A stretch of 64,000 bases of DNA from Trichomonas vaginalis G3 (lineage: Eukaryota > Parabasalia > Trichomonadida > Trichomonadidae), in assembly GCF_026262505.1 (NCBI RefSeq), contig NC_067206.1, positions 11,427,507 to 11,491,506 on the forward strand. The letters are read 5' to 3'. Under the pieces are notes generated by a model. The model was not told where the DNA came from. It searched no databases and worked only from the letters and a program-made list of their open reading frames with translations. Positions 9,605-19,034 of the stretch are shown piece after piece (the stretch's first letter is position 1; every line of letters begins with the position of its first letter). A program made the translations under genes and the position numbers.

Positions 9605-11926
9605 TTATAAAGCTTCATTCACAGGTATTTCATCGTCAGTAAATGATTCCTCATTATCGTTTGGTTCAATTTGTTTATATAATCCTTTCATTTCTTCTTT
9701 CAAAACATAATACCATGTTTGTTTACCATCTATTTTTCTTTGTTTCCTTTCACATTTATCCTTAATGCTCATTTGGAAATTCTTGTCTTTCATGTCTGAT
9801 GGTTTGCAGAATAGAGCATTTTTACACGTCATACCTGCACATAATTCATCATAATGTGTATTTATCCATTCATCTAAAGGATTTGTTGATAACTCGATTA
9901 AATCTTGTTTGGCTTCAGTCATCGGTATGATTCGTACATTAAATGATGAAAGGTCATATTGCATAAAATACGTCAGTAAATTATCATAAAATTCCTTTGT
10001 GCATGAATCCATCAAATTCTTGAAGTAATCAAATTGACCCTTGAATTTACCATTAACCCTTAAAACTACATATCTTCTGTCTCCAACTTCAATTTTGACA
10101 GGGTAGACGTTGTTAGTTACGAAAATAAAGTTTGCAACATTCTGAGCTGTTCTTCTGGGTTGATTCTTTTCATTAATTCTAATTTGATTATCCGTAATAA
10201 TTGATTTCAAAGCGTTGAAGTTTGCGAGTCTGTCTTCACCTACATTCTTGAGTTCATTAAGTACAAGAAACATTTTATTTTCAACAACCGAATTGAAATT
10301 ACCCGTTAGCTCACTTATTTCAGTAATGTTTTTGCATGAATAACCAGCGAGGAGTTCAGAAATAATGTCTGTAAATCTGTTTTTACCTGTTCCCTGAAGT
10401 CCTTTCAAAATAATTGCTGTTTCATTCTTGATTCCAGGATGTTGAATCATTGATGCAATCCAGCCGAGAAGGTATTTATACACTTCATCGTTATTATCAC
10501 AAATGGCTTCTTTAATGAAATCCATAAACATCTCAATTTTTGAGTAATCAGGCTTTTCAAGAATGTTGTATTTATAACCCTGAAACGTTGAGAAAACATC
10601 TGGGGAATCAGATTTAAAGCAAACACCCTTAACGGTTAATGAGGATAATTGATTTAGTAGTACATCCCATGCTGTTATTGTTTTACCTTCTTCTTTAAAT
10701 AATTTAATCATTTTGAGTGACTCTTTCATGTTTGATTGAAGAACGAATGATATTTGATTCATTTTGTCGTGGATATTATAGTCCTTTTGAATGAAATATT
10801 TATTTCCACAATCTACAAAACGGATTACACGTGATAAATCCTCAATTACTTCAGAACTGTTTTTATACTGATGATTTTCAGCCTTGCGTCTAATATCTGT
10901 TATCAAAAACGAGTCATCAAGTTTGATATCAAATGTTATTTTTGGCTTACGTAATAAAGGTAAAACATATTCATCATAATATTCCTTTTGATAAAGTTTT
11001 AGAATCTTCACCAAAACAAATGGAGAAGTCATTAAATGTGCATATCTACTACGTGCTTTTTCAAAATTACTTTTTGCATTTTCTGTTAAATTGCAGAAGT
11101 TATAAACGTTGTCGTATGCTTCATTAATTAAATGATTAGGTAACGAATTAATAGCTTGAAACAGTGTGAATAATGTAACTTCTTTTTCTAAATTCATGTT
11201 TCCACCGTCATTATGTACTTCAAAATCACTGATGCCATCAACTATGCTCTGGGCAAGTTTATCGTCAATGTTTACATCTTTGTTTTCATTCATTATACTC
11301 TTTATTTCTTCATTCTTCTGTTCAACTCTTACCTTAATATTCAAATCATTTAATATATCATTCACTGTTCTGGTTAATGTTGAATCATAACTTCCACGAA
11401 TGAATGAGTATGTATTGATTGGTTCTGATGCATTCTTGCGAACTCTTGAATCAGCCATAACCACTAATGAACGCTTTGAATCATCCATAGAAGTCATGAT
11501 ATCAATATCATAATCATTGCAGGAATAACATTTAATCATTCTGTTCGAAACTGCATAGAAGAAATTAGTGTTGCAATAAATGTGAAGACCTCCTGAAGCG
11601 GTTTTAACGATAACATCTTTATCCGAAAGTTTTGATAGAATGTCTTTTCTAACTGTTTCTTTAAGTTCATCATTGTATGATTTATTGATATCAACATCTA
11701 TAATCGTTAAATTTGAAATTTTATTTACTAATAAAGCTGTACCAGTTTTCCTTCCTCTTCCTCCATCATGTTTGAGGTAGTTATGTAAATCAATCTTGTT
11801 TTCACCAATTCTTTCGTTGAGGGTTTTAGTTTCTGCCACAACTAATTCCTCAGCTAATGAATCAATAACTTTTTCATCAGAAACGATAAAGTTGCTGTTG
11901 TTGTTACTGTTGTTTGTTGTTGTCAT
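9605..11926 (-). CDS. Primase-helicase (PrimPol-like N-terminus plus SF3 helicase)
   Basis: A 773-aa protein. The N-terminal third looks like an archaeo-eukaryotic primase/PrimPol fold (IDVD near residue 75, GGLHIYC near 111). The C-terminal third is a superfamily 3 helicase of D5 type: Walker A GLQGTGKN (about 507-514), an acidic Walker B-like stretch ending in NEL (about 555) and sensor motif NVANFIFVTNN (about 593). It would unwind and prime the linear genome during replication. It is flanked by inverted iteron arrays. It starts after TTTTTTTATTCCTATATAAATG. Maverick 2 has a related helicase without the primase part. The gene looks whole. Confidence 0.85.
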   Translation of the reverse strand: MTTTNNSNNNSNFIVSDEKVIDSLAEELVVAETKTLNERIGENKIDLHNYLKHDGGRGRKTGTALLVNKISNLTIIDVDINKSYNDELKETVRKDILSKLSDKDVIVKTASGGLHIYCNTNFFYAVSNRMIKCYSCNDYDIDIMTSMDDSKRSLVVMADSRVRKNASEPINTYSFIRGSYDSTLTRTVNDILNDLNIKVRVEQKNEEIKSIMNENKDVNIDDKLAQSIVDGISDFEVHNDGGNMNLEKEVTLFTLFQAINSLPNHLINEAYDNVYNFCNLTENAKSNFEKARSRYAHLMTSPFVLVKILKLYQKEYYDEYVLPLLRKPKITFDIKLDDSFLITDIRRKAENHQYKNSSEVIEDLSRVIRFVDCGNKYFIQKDYNIHDKMNQISFVLQSNMKESLKMIKLFKEEGKTITAWDVLLNQLSSLTVKGVCFKSDSPDVFSTFQGYKYNILEKPDYSKIEMFMDFIKEAICDNNDEVYKYLLGWIASMIQHPGIKNETAIILKGLQGTGKNRFTDIISELLAGYSCKNITEISELTGNFNSVVENKMFLVLNELKNVGEDRLANFNALKSIITDNQIRINEKNQPRRTAQNVANFIFVTNNVYPVKIEVGDRRYVVLRVNGKFKGQFDYFKNLMDSCTKEFYDNLLTYFMQYDLSSFNVRIIPMTEAKQDLIELSTNPLDEWINTHYDELCAGMTCKNALFCKPSDMKDKNFQMSIKDKCERKQRKIDGKQTWYYVLKEEMKGLYKQIEPNDNEESFTDDEIPVNEAL

Positions 11927-11998
11927 TTATATAGGAATAAAAAAAGAAAAATATTTTTAAAACTAACTTTATTTTTGGACTACATCATATTTTCGTAA

Positions 11999-12790
11999 AT
12001 GTTGTCAAAATGTCATGTTGTCTCATTTTTTCATAGAAGTTAAATTACCTGGTGACCACCTGGTGACCTGGTGACCCCTTCAGTTATTCAAAAATAATTA
12101 ATTATTGAATAACCCATGATGTTGTCAAAATGTCATGTTGTCTCATTTTTTCATAGAAGTTAAATTACCTGGTGACCTGGTGACCTGGTGACCCCTTCAG
12201 TTCTTCAAAAATAAAGTATTGAATAACCCATGATGTTGTCAAAATGTCATGTTGTCTCATTTTTTCATAGAAGTTAAATTACCTGGTGACCTGGTGACCT
12301 GGTGACCCCTTCAGTTCTTCAAAAATAAAGTATTGAATAACCCATGATGTTGTCAAAATGTCATGTTGTCTCATTTTTTCATAGAAGTTAAATTACCTGG
12401 TGACCTGGTGACCTGGTGACCCCTTCAGTTCTTCAAAAATAAAGTATTGAATAACCCATGATGTTGTCAAAATGTCATGTTGTCTCATTTTTTCATAGAA
12501 GTTAAATTACCTGGTGACCTGGTGACCTGGTGACCCCTTCAGTTATTCAAAAATAATTAATTATTGAATAACCCATGACATTTTTTCATAGAAGTTAAAT
12601 TACCTGGTGACCACCTGGTGACCTGGTGACCCCTTCAGTTATTCAAAAATAATTAATTATTGAATAACCCATGATGTTGTCAAAATGTCATGTTGTCTCA
12701 TTTTTTCATAGAAGTTAAATTACCTGGTGACCACCTGGTGACCTGGTGACCCCTCCAGTTCTTCAAAAATAAAGTATTATTGAATAACCC
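11999..12790 (-). repeat. Iteron array, right of primase-helicase
   Basis: About seven tandem units of 114-119 bp in reverse orientation to the 9302-9571 array. They share the core TTGTCAAAATGTCATGTTGT, a run of CCTGGTGA repeats (three or four per unit) and AT palindromes. Units differ in the number of CCTGGTGA repeats and in TTATTCAAAAATAATTAATT versus a shorter spacer, so there are two alternating subtypes. One unit lacks its first part. Confidence 0.92.
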
Positions 12791-12847
12791 GAAGCATTAA
12801 TGATAACACATATTTCTGGTCGTTAATGACAAAAATAAATGGTTCAT

Positions 12848-13510
12848 TTACTCACAATATTTTTGTACAAAACGACCCCAAACTTTTAACTTCTTTTCTG
12901 CAGCTTCAAATGCTATCTTAGCGAGTTCATATTCTCTAAATTCTCTCTTTAAATCTTCTTGTTCCCATTGGTCTAGTTCGTATGAAGAATCTCTATAACC
13001 ATAACATATCTCGCGTTCATGTTCTAATTGTTTTTCACACATTTTTCCAACTTCTTCTTCAAACAAATGTTTAGCATTCTCTACTGTATCTTCGAGTTCT
13101 TCTTCATCTAATTTCTCATGAACTTTCTTGTCTATGGAGTCCATAATTTTTCCAACTGCTATGCAATATTTTGGAGAAGCCCACATTGTTATATAGTTTA
13201 TAAGTCTTGGGTCTACATACGTTCCTCTAACCTGTTTGATTTCATCAGAAATTCCCGCATGAATTTTGTATAAAAAACAACCGTCGGAATTCCGGCGGTT
13301 GCTATATTCTTCACAAAATGCCTTATAATACTCTTCCCAGGACTTATTTTCCAACAGCTTTCTAAAGTCTTTCCTAAACTGCTGACACATCTTTGTTGCA
13401 TTAATGTAACCATCCTTGTCTCTACGTAAGACTTCAATATCGTTATAAGTGCCTTTTGTGAATGTTTCGCCATTAGATTTGTTTGTGAATGTTTTTGCTT
13501 CGACTGACAT
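12848..13510 (-). CDS. KilA-N domain DNA-binding protein
   Basis: About 220 aa from the ATG at 13510; an earlier in-frame ATG at 13528 lies inside the conserved leader and is less likely. The KilA-N domain spans about residues 20-130: DKDGYINATKMC, a W-rich middle, TYVDPRLINYITMWASP and a final helix. This domain is a DNA-binding module of DNA viruses and phages. A K/E-rich coiled-coil tail follows. The leader TTATTTTGTATGTAAAGACA is shared with two Maverick 2 genes of the same family. A 24-bp near-perfect palindrome lies inside the coding sequence (13278-13301). The relation to regulation is inferred. Confidence 0.8.
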   Translation of the reverse strand: MSVEAKTFTNKSNGETFTKGTYNDIEVLRRDKDGYINATKMCQQFRKDFRKLLENKSWEEYYKAFCEEYSNRRNSDGCFLYKIHAGISDEIKQVRGTYVDPRLINYITMWASPKYCIAVGKIMDSIDKKVHEKLDEEELEDTVENAKHLFEEEVGKMCEKQLEHEREICYGYRDSSYELDQWEQEDLKREFREYELAKIAFEAAEKKLKVWGRFVQKYCE

Positions 13511-13545
13511 TATTGTCTTTACATACAAAATAAAAAATAAAAATA
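13511..13545 (-). promoter_or_regulatory. KilA-N gene leader/promoter (Maverick 1)
   Basis: On the gene strand it reads TTATTTTGTATGTAAAGACA just before ATG. The same string precedes the genes starting at 46910 and 47610 in Maverick 2. Confidence 0.6.
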
Positions 13546-13775
13546 ATTTTAAAACTAATGAAATTAATTATTTTTGGACTGAATTCATTCATAACACCAT
13601 TCATAAGCTCATAAAATGCTCGTTTTGAGGTTGAGCCACTTTTGGCTCGACCGTATTCTTTCATCCAAAACTCAATAAACAATTATTGAATAACCCAAAA
13701 CCATTACCTAATTAATTACAGACATAAAATATATTTGGTTCATTCGGTAAGCCCAGACCTTTGGGTCAAGCACAT

Positions 13776-15083
13776 TCATTGAACTCTATACCATGCGTAA
13801 ACTGTCATAAATGGTGGCATGTATTCTTTACTTTGTCCCGTTGTTTGTGTATATCCTGAAACGTGATGTGTATGGTTTCCTTCTCCCTGAGTGTCACTCC
13901 AGTAACAATTTATGGCAAACTTAACGTCGTCTTTAACATCATATCCTTTACCTTTTGTCATTCCTGACCAATCCCAATATCTATGCTTATGCCAACCCGC
14001 TTGAGATGTACTTAAATCTATGTAGTGACTGTGTGCAGGTAAATTTTCACCTGTAATCGTTTTACTTCCCCCTGTTTCCTTTGAAGAGTTTGCACAATAC
14101 AAAAACCTGTCGACTATTTGTTCCCATGCACCAACACCAAACATTGCTTGAGGACCTCTCACATCCATAGATGTATAAATAGAACCTACTGGGTTCATTA
14201 AATCAAACATATGAGATAATATAGGATTGTCTCTTTTGAACTTAAAATATAGTGTAACTATTTCAGGTTTCTTCTGGTTTGTGTCAGAATATTTTTTATA
14301 ATATAATCTTATGTTTTCAGGGTAGGTAAAATCTTGACTATAATATTTATTTTTGTCATCTATATAATAATATACTATTCTCGTTTTTTCTATTGCATTA
14401 TATCTTTTATATCTATAATATTCTAAATATAATGTTTGCTTTTTTGGGTCTACACGTGCGTCAACACCATAGTCATAATAATACGGTGCTGGAGCTACGT
14501 TAGACAATGTCATATCCGTCATTTCATAAACTCTTAAATATTTCTTTTGTTCGTCTCCATATAAGTTTAAGTAACAGTTGTTGTCTAATGGAACTTTAAC
14601 TTGTGTACCATTATTCTTTATATAGCTTACATACATTTCATTGTTATTTTTCGGAATGAGTTTATACCGTATACCATTTTTTAAGGACTGTACAAACTCC
14701 CATCTAAAATATTTATTTTCTTCATAGACGGAAAAGTCACCAGCAATAGTTTCAATATTTTTAGTTGTTCCTATCAAACTTTGGTATATTTCATTAACAT
14801 ATTCCTTATCTGCTTTCTTCATTAACTCACTATCCACATATTCCTTATCTGCCTTCTTCATTAACTCACTATCCACATATTCCTTATCTGCTTTCTTCAT
14901 TATGTCATTTAGGAAACCTTCTATGAATTCCTCATTTAAATTAAATCTTCCAATCTTCAAAACTTTAGGAAATGCATTTAATGCGTAATATCTTTGTTCT
15001 TCTGGTGGAATTGATGTTATATCATCCGTTATTCCTTTAATTTTTGAATTCATAAATAAAATTTCTTTTATATTTGATATCAT
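13776..15083 (-). CDS. Fibre protein with tail-collar-like tip
   Basis: A 435-aa structural protein. The N-terminal part includes three tandem KKADKEYVDSEL-type repeats (about residues 68-105), a triple-helix/coiled-coil stalk pattern. The middle is beta-rich and tyrosine-rich. The C-terminal ~130 residues resemble phage tail-collar/short-fibre tips: PVGSIYTSMD, WEQIVDRFLYC, then several H-x-H pairs (PAHSHY, WHKHRY, NHTHH). Likely the receptor-binding spike. The tip is about 95% identical in DNA to the tip of the Maverick 2 fibre at 55041, whereas the stalks are unlike. It overlaps the upstream small gene by ATGA, implying coupled expression. Confidence 0.8.
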   Translation of the reverse strand: MISNIKEILFMNSKIKGITDDITSIPPEEQRYYALNAFPKVLKIGRFNLNEEFIEGFLNDIMKKADKEYVDSELMKKADKEYVDSELMKKADKEYVNEIYQSLIGTTKNIETIAGDFSVYEENKYFRWEFVQSLKNGIRYKLIPKNNNEMYVSYIKNNGTQVKVPLDNNCYLNLYGDEQKKYLRVYEMTDMTLSNVAPAPYYYDYGVDARVDPKKQTLYLEYYRYKRYNAIEKTRIVYYYIDDKNKYYSQDFTYPENIRLYYKKYSDTNQKKPEIVTLYFKFKRDNPILSHMFDLMNPVGSIYTSMDVRGPQAMFGVGAWEQIVDRFLYCANSSKETGGSKTITGENLPAHSHYIDLSTSQAGWHKHRYWDWSGMTKGKGYDVKDDVKFAINCYWSDTQGEGNHTHHVSGYTQTTGQSKEYMPPFMTVYAWYRVQ

Positions 15084-15247
15084 TGCACCACCCTTGCAAC
15101 GAATTCAAAATGGTCATTTTTCAATACTATCTCCAAATCTCCATATTTCAACCTTTGCGTTTGTTCTGCCGTCTTTGAATTATATGCATATGTGGCGTAA
15201 GTAATGGTCTGTGCCTTAAGTTGCTGTGGTTGCTGTTGTTTAATCAT
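15080..15247 (-). CDS. Small 55-aa protein upstream of the fibre gene
   Basis: Starts MIKQQQPQQLKAQTITYAT and ends EFVARVVQ, 55 residues. Its stop overlaps the fibre start (ATGA). The promoter-like TTTATTTTTAAATCATAATAA directly before the ATG supports it as the first gene of a two-gene unit. Possibly a fibre assembly or attachment factor by position only; no domain recognised. Confidence 0.55.
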   Translation of the reverse strand: MIKQQQPQQLKAQTITYATYAYNSKTAEQTQRLKYGDLEIVLKNDHFEFVARVVQ

Positions 15248-15271
15248 TTATTATGATTTAAAAATAAATAT

Positions 15272-15898
15272 TTAATCTGTTATCTCATCAGCTATTTTTT
15301 CTATTTGAAATTGCCATAATATTTCATTCATAAATTCTAAATCACAATCAAATAGGTCAGTTATTCTAAATTTAATATTTGATAAATCTTTTGAATGAAG
15401 AATAAATGAATTCCCGGATAATTGAAACGGATATGATAAAGAAAATATGTTTAAGTTGATGGATAAAATGTTTTGTATTGATGGGTAAGAGTTAGGGTCT
15501 AATGTTTGATGTGAAAATCTCATTGGGGTATTAACTTTATCACATTTGATTAAAATGAAATTGGAACCAGTGTCAGAATACAAAACATCCCCAACATCTT
15601 TTTCAAAATTTAATATCCCCAACAATGAACGAAGATGAGGAGTACAAAATTTAATTTTCAGCGGGAATTTAATAAGGTTATTTATTTCATCAAGTTCAAA
15701 AAGTTTATCAGGTTTTGATTTAAAATTTTCTTCATACCAAACGATAAATGATTCATTTAAATAACTTAAAATTGTGTTAATATCCCATTTCGTTATCACA
15801 TTATTTATATACATATCATACGTTTTTTCAAGGTCATCTTTAATAAATGATATATAATCTGAAGGGTCTAAAAGAATGGGATTAAATTTACCACTCAC
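15272..15898 (-). CDS. Putative penton/minor capsid protein (Maverick 1)
   Basis: About 208 aa are readable with no ATG at the left edge of the frame; the coding region may begin nearer 15975, beside the divergent promoter. The C-terminal half has the pattern seen in Polinton/virophage penton proteins: a loop, then IFSLSYPFQLSGNSF, then an NIKFRITDL strand and a final strand before a short tail. This is consistent with a single jelly-roll fold. It sits between the fibre genes and a divergent gene. Assignment rests on pattern and neighbourhood, so moderate. Confidence 0.45.
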   Translation of the reverse strand: MSGKFNPILLDPSDYISFIKDDLEKTYDMYINNVITKWDINTILSYLNESFIVWYEENFKSKPDKLFELDEINNLIKFPLKIKFCTPHLRSLLGILNFEKDVGDVLYSDTGSNFILIKCDKVNTPMRFSHQTLDPNSYPSIQNILSINLNIFSLSYPFQLSGNSFILHSKDLSNIKFRITDLFDCDLEFMNEILWQFQIEKIADEITD

Positions 15899-15975
15899 AG
15901 AAACGAGAGTAACATTATAAATTCCACTAACTGTTAAATTTAATTCAACTATTATTCGAAATAATATTGATAATT

Positions 15976-15999
15976 GACATTTTTATTACGATTAAAAAT
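15976..15999. promoter_or_regulatory. Divergent promoter between penton candidate and 16000 gene
   Basis: About 24 bp of T/A-rich DNA (TTTTTATTACGATTAAAAAT) separates the two outward start regions. Read either way it gives the T-run plus A-rich pattern found before other Maverick genes. Confidence 0.45.
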
Positions 16000-16479
16000 A
16001 TGGTAAAGCGTTATTTTCCAGTGATAAATAAAACTAGAATAAGATTACCTCAAGAATTCATAAATTCAACGAATAAGAAATTCATTCATGTTATAAATTT
16101 CAGTGTTTTCAGAAAATATGAGTCAATGTCATATTCATCATCGGGTTATATTTCACTTCATTCAAATTTAGTTCAATCAAACCCATATAATGACCATTTC
16201 ATAAGATTTTCAGATGGTATTAAAAATGTAATTGATAGATTAAAATATGAACAGATTGACAATATCGAATTTTTGGAATTTTGGTTTAAATATCCTGATG
16301 GAAAAAAGATTGAAGTTAAAGATAAAGCTGATACTATAACAAAAACAATTACAATGACCGATCCAGATAGTGGGGAACAAAAAGAAATAAAACAAACGAT
16401 AGAAACTGGTGAAAGGTCAATTATTATTGATTATGATTCAAAGGATTATTATTCAATAATGTTAATGCTTGAATATTAA
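16000..16479 (+). CDS. Hypothetical Maverick protein, beta-rich
   Basis: About 159 aa from MVKRYFPVINKTRI; an in-frame ATG at 15967 overlaps the divergent promoter and is less likely. Alternating hydrophobic strands and an SGYISLHSNLVQ stretch suggest a beta-sandwich structural protein. A Thr/Lys-rich hairpin region is at about 110-140. It may be an assembly partner of the penton or capsid; no family recognised. It converges on the SCCG gene with a 4-bp overlap. Confidence 0.5.
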   Translation: MVKRYFPVINKTRIRLPQEFINSTNKKFIHVINFSVFRKYESMSYSSSGYISLHSNLVQSNPYNDHFIRFSDGIKNVIDRLKYEQIDNIEFLEFWFKYPDGKKIEVKDKADTITKTITMTDPDSGEQKEIKQTIETGERSIIIDYDSKDYYSIMLMLEY

Positions 16480-17175
16480 ATGGCCTTAACAAAGAATTTT
16501 TCAAGAGATATTTTATATTCATCAACTATTTTATTATAAATATCATTATATGTTAAATGAAGTTCAGTTGTTGTTCCGTTCTTTGATATCTTAATTGTGC
16601 TAATATCCTTTATAGGATTTATTTTTGCAACTGTTCCGCAGCATGAAACCTCATCATCTATGAAAAATTGAATCTTAACGTCTGAATCTTGAACATCACA
16701 AAGAATGGCGATAATGTGAATTAATGATTCATAAGGTAAAATAATTAAACCGGATTGATCAATTAAATTTATTATTGAATCATAATTATCAGTTATTATA
16801 TCACGGTAAATTTTCATTAATTCAGAATTAATGTCTATTTTATATGGCGCATTGCGACTGGAATCGTATATTCCTGGGTTCTCGATGTTTGATGAAAGAG
16901 GTGGGGGGTATGTTGGATATGGGGATTTCAACAGGTTCTTTACCGGGTTCAGATAAAATGATTGGGTCTCCATTCTCATGGTTTTCTTCATTCTCCTCAT
17001 TCTTCGGTAAGTCACGAGTTAATAAATTTGGTTGAGTTGCTGACCTTGTTAATTCAGGGCTAACATTAACTTTAACATTTTGAATAATTCGTGATTTATC
17101 ATCATTTACGTTATAACCAACCGTAATCTCTGCTTTTGCGTTAGTGTTCTTTTGACTTGTGAAACGTCTTCTCAT
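16476..17175 (-). pseudogene. SCCG-motif Maverick protein region (copy 1)
   Basis: Region for a protein with a low-complexity, Pro/Asn/Glu-rich N-terminal part and a conserved C-terminal domain ending in EVSCCG, an ISKNG turn and a helix (YNDIYNKIV). The same domain and order occur in Maverick 2 at 40936-41517 (DVSCCGVSYNVIDKI, MKGGETLNL). I know no name for the family; conservation between two otherwise divergent Mavericks marks it as a core, probably virion-associated, gene. It starts after TTTTTTATTCAATTATAAATG. The region is in more than one frame. Confidence 0.6.
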
Positions 17176-17259
17176 TTATAATTGAATAAAAAAGAAAAAT
17201 ATATATTTAAAGTTTTATTTAGTTGTTACGGTAATATCCCAAGGTTCATCATTGTTTGC

Positions 17260-18012
17260 TTATACTTTCTTTGTAACTGCACCAATAATGTTATTGATAT
17301 TGCTTTGAGTTTCTTCCAGTCTTATTTCATCATTTACAATATCTTTAATCATTTCATTACATGCATTCTTAAAACCATCTGATTTTTCTAATTTACGTCT
17401 ATCACTTTCTTTAATTAAATCAAAGTTATAACCTTGTTGAGAATAAAGTGGTTTCTTTATCAATTCCTTGAACGCTTCTGCAAGTGAAGATGAAGAAATT
17501 CTTGCCACTTGAATTGGTTTAAATTCTGCTTTCATTGCTTCTTTCTGTTCATTGAACACTGGATCGAATAAAGCAACTTTAAAGAATTTCTTAGCTGGAA
17601 TTTCAGGTCTCAAATTTGCATATTGACCATCAAACTGATTAACATATCGTGGTAATCCATCCGGTCCTTCTTCAATAGCGTTTAATTCTTCATTGAAATA
17701 AGAATATGGATTATGACGGTATGAATTAATTGGCCATTTCACCTTCTCAATGTATTGTTTAACAGCTTTTCCATTTTCATCAAATTGCATAGGATAACAT
17801 TCATTATATGCTTTACGTTTAGGATAATCAGATACAGTTAATTTGTAACCATTTATGACTTTAATATTACCTTGACCATCAGTAACGAAAACTTCATTTA
17901 TACCATCAGGTTTTCCATTTGGACCTGTAATGTCTGCTTCATGTGCTTCCCAATTTGGACCTTGACGTTTGGCATATGCTTGAGCTTCTGGTAATGTTAA
18001 AACGTTTCTCAT
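17260..18012 (-). CDS. Hypothetical structural protein with NGY..SDYPKR motif
   Basis: A 250-aa protein. Residues ~25-80 contain [26 protein letters not shown] and [14 protein letters not shown], a pattern I associate with structural proteins of large DNA viruses and phages but cannot name. The C-terminal half is helical. It lies between the SCCG gene and the packaging ATPase in the leftward morphogenesis cluster. The start overlaps the stop of a small upstream gene (ATGA). Confidence 0.5.
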   Translation of the reverse strand: MRNVLTLPEAQAYAKRQGPNWEAHEADITGPNGKPDGINEVFVTDGQGNIKVINGYKLTVSDYPKRKAYNECYPMQFDENGKAVKQYIEKVKWPINSYRHNPYSYFNEELNAIEEGPDGLPRYVNQFDGQYANLRPEIPAKKFFKVALFDPVFNEQKEAMKAEFKPIQVARISSSSLAEAFKELIKKPLYSQQGYNFDLIKESDRRKLEKSDGFKNACNEMIKDIVNDEIRLEETQSNINNIIGAVTKKV

Positions 18013-18158
18013 TTGTTTAACATCTTTTGAAGACCAGCAACAATATGAACTAATTCTTTCATTCCGTCTGGAACTTTCATAGTTCTATTATACACACCCC
18101 CTTTTTGTTTGTCCCTTGTTTTAATGGAACCTGTAAAGATTTGCTATTTCTGTCATGT
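18009..18158 (-). pseudogene. Small gene region upstream of the NGY protein
   Basis: About 50 codons between a promoter box (TTTTTATTTTTTATTTATAATTAAAC before the ATG on the gene strand) and an ATGA overlap with the next gene. The readable part ends [17 protein letters not shown], probably an amphipathic helix. No function assigned. Confidence 0.35.
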
Positions 18159-18196
18159 TTAATTATAAATAAAAAATAAAAATTAATTATAAAAAG

Positions 18197-19010
18197 TTAA
18201 TCAAATTTAACACATCCTTTATTTAAATCAACTATTATTTTTCCATGTTCACCTAATTGTTGATATTGTGTGTAAAGTTCATTAATGCTCATTGGTAAAT
18301 TCACTTGATAAAGCATAACGTTCAACTGTTGACGACTAAAACCACTGAAAATGAAAAGTGTTGATAGATTTGATTTAATGTTTGTGCTTAATGCTTTGAA
18401 GTATTGAACAGCCATGAAGAATGAACACTGAATGTGTCGACATTGAGTTAATAACTGATTAAAATATGATTTCTCATTTGTTATTAGTTTTGATTTCACC
18501 GCATCATCTAGAAAAATGAGTGAATGCAAAAATTCTCTATCAAAATTTGAAATAGAAAGTGTTTCAAATAATTCATCCCGTTGTTTATCAATAATTTTAT
18601 CCTCTAATCCTTGCTTCTTGATTGTATTATATAATTCTTTATACATTAAAAAGTTTTTTAAATAATCTTCTGCTTCTTCTTGTGATAAATAAATAATTGG
18701 AATTTTGATTAAATGCTTTAAAGATTCAAATGTATCATCTGAAGGTGAACCTGAACGGTTGATATAAATTAACACATGTGAATGGGGGAAGTGTTAGCAA
18801 TAATGATAATTTGTTTTAATATCGTTAATGTTTTACCTTTATTTTGTTTACCAATTGCTGCAGTGATTGAATTTAAGTAACATTCAGAATATGGAATTTT
18901 CATTAATTTTTCCTTAGATAGAGCATTTCTATTATCACTCAATGCTTCATTAATCATATCATCTACGTATGTATTATATACTCCTGCTAATTCTTCAGAA
19001 TTAAATCCAT
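18197..19010 (-). pseudogene. Genome-packaging ATPase region (FtsK/HerA, A32-like), Maverick 1
   Basis: A piece with Walker A GKQNKGKT, and a piece with Walker B in LHSLIFLDDAV followed by CRHIQCSFFMAVQ (sensor-like), the usual order in A32-type packaging ATPases of Polintons and virophages. The enzyme would pump DNA into the capsid. It lies between capsid and other morphogenesis genes, as expected. The region is in pieces. The Maverick 2 counterpart is at 44785-45663. Confidence 0.8.
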
Positions 19011-19034
19011 TTAATCAAAAATAAATTTATAATT

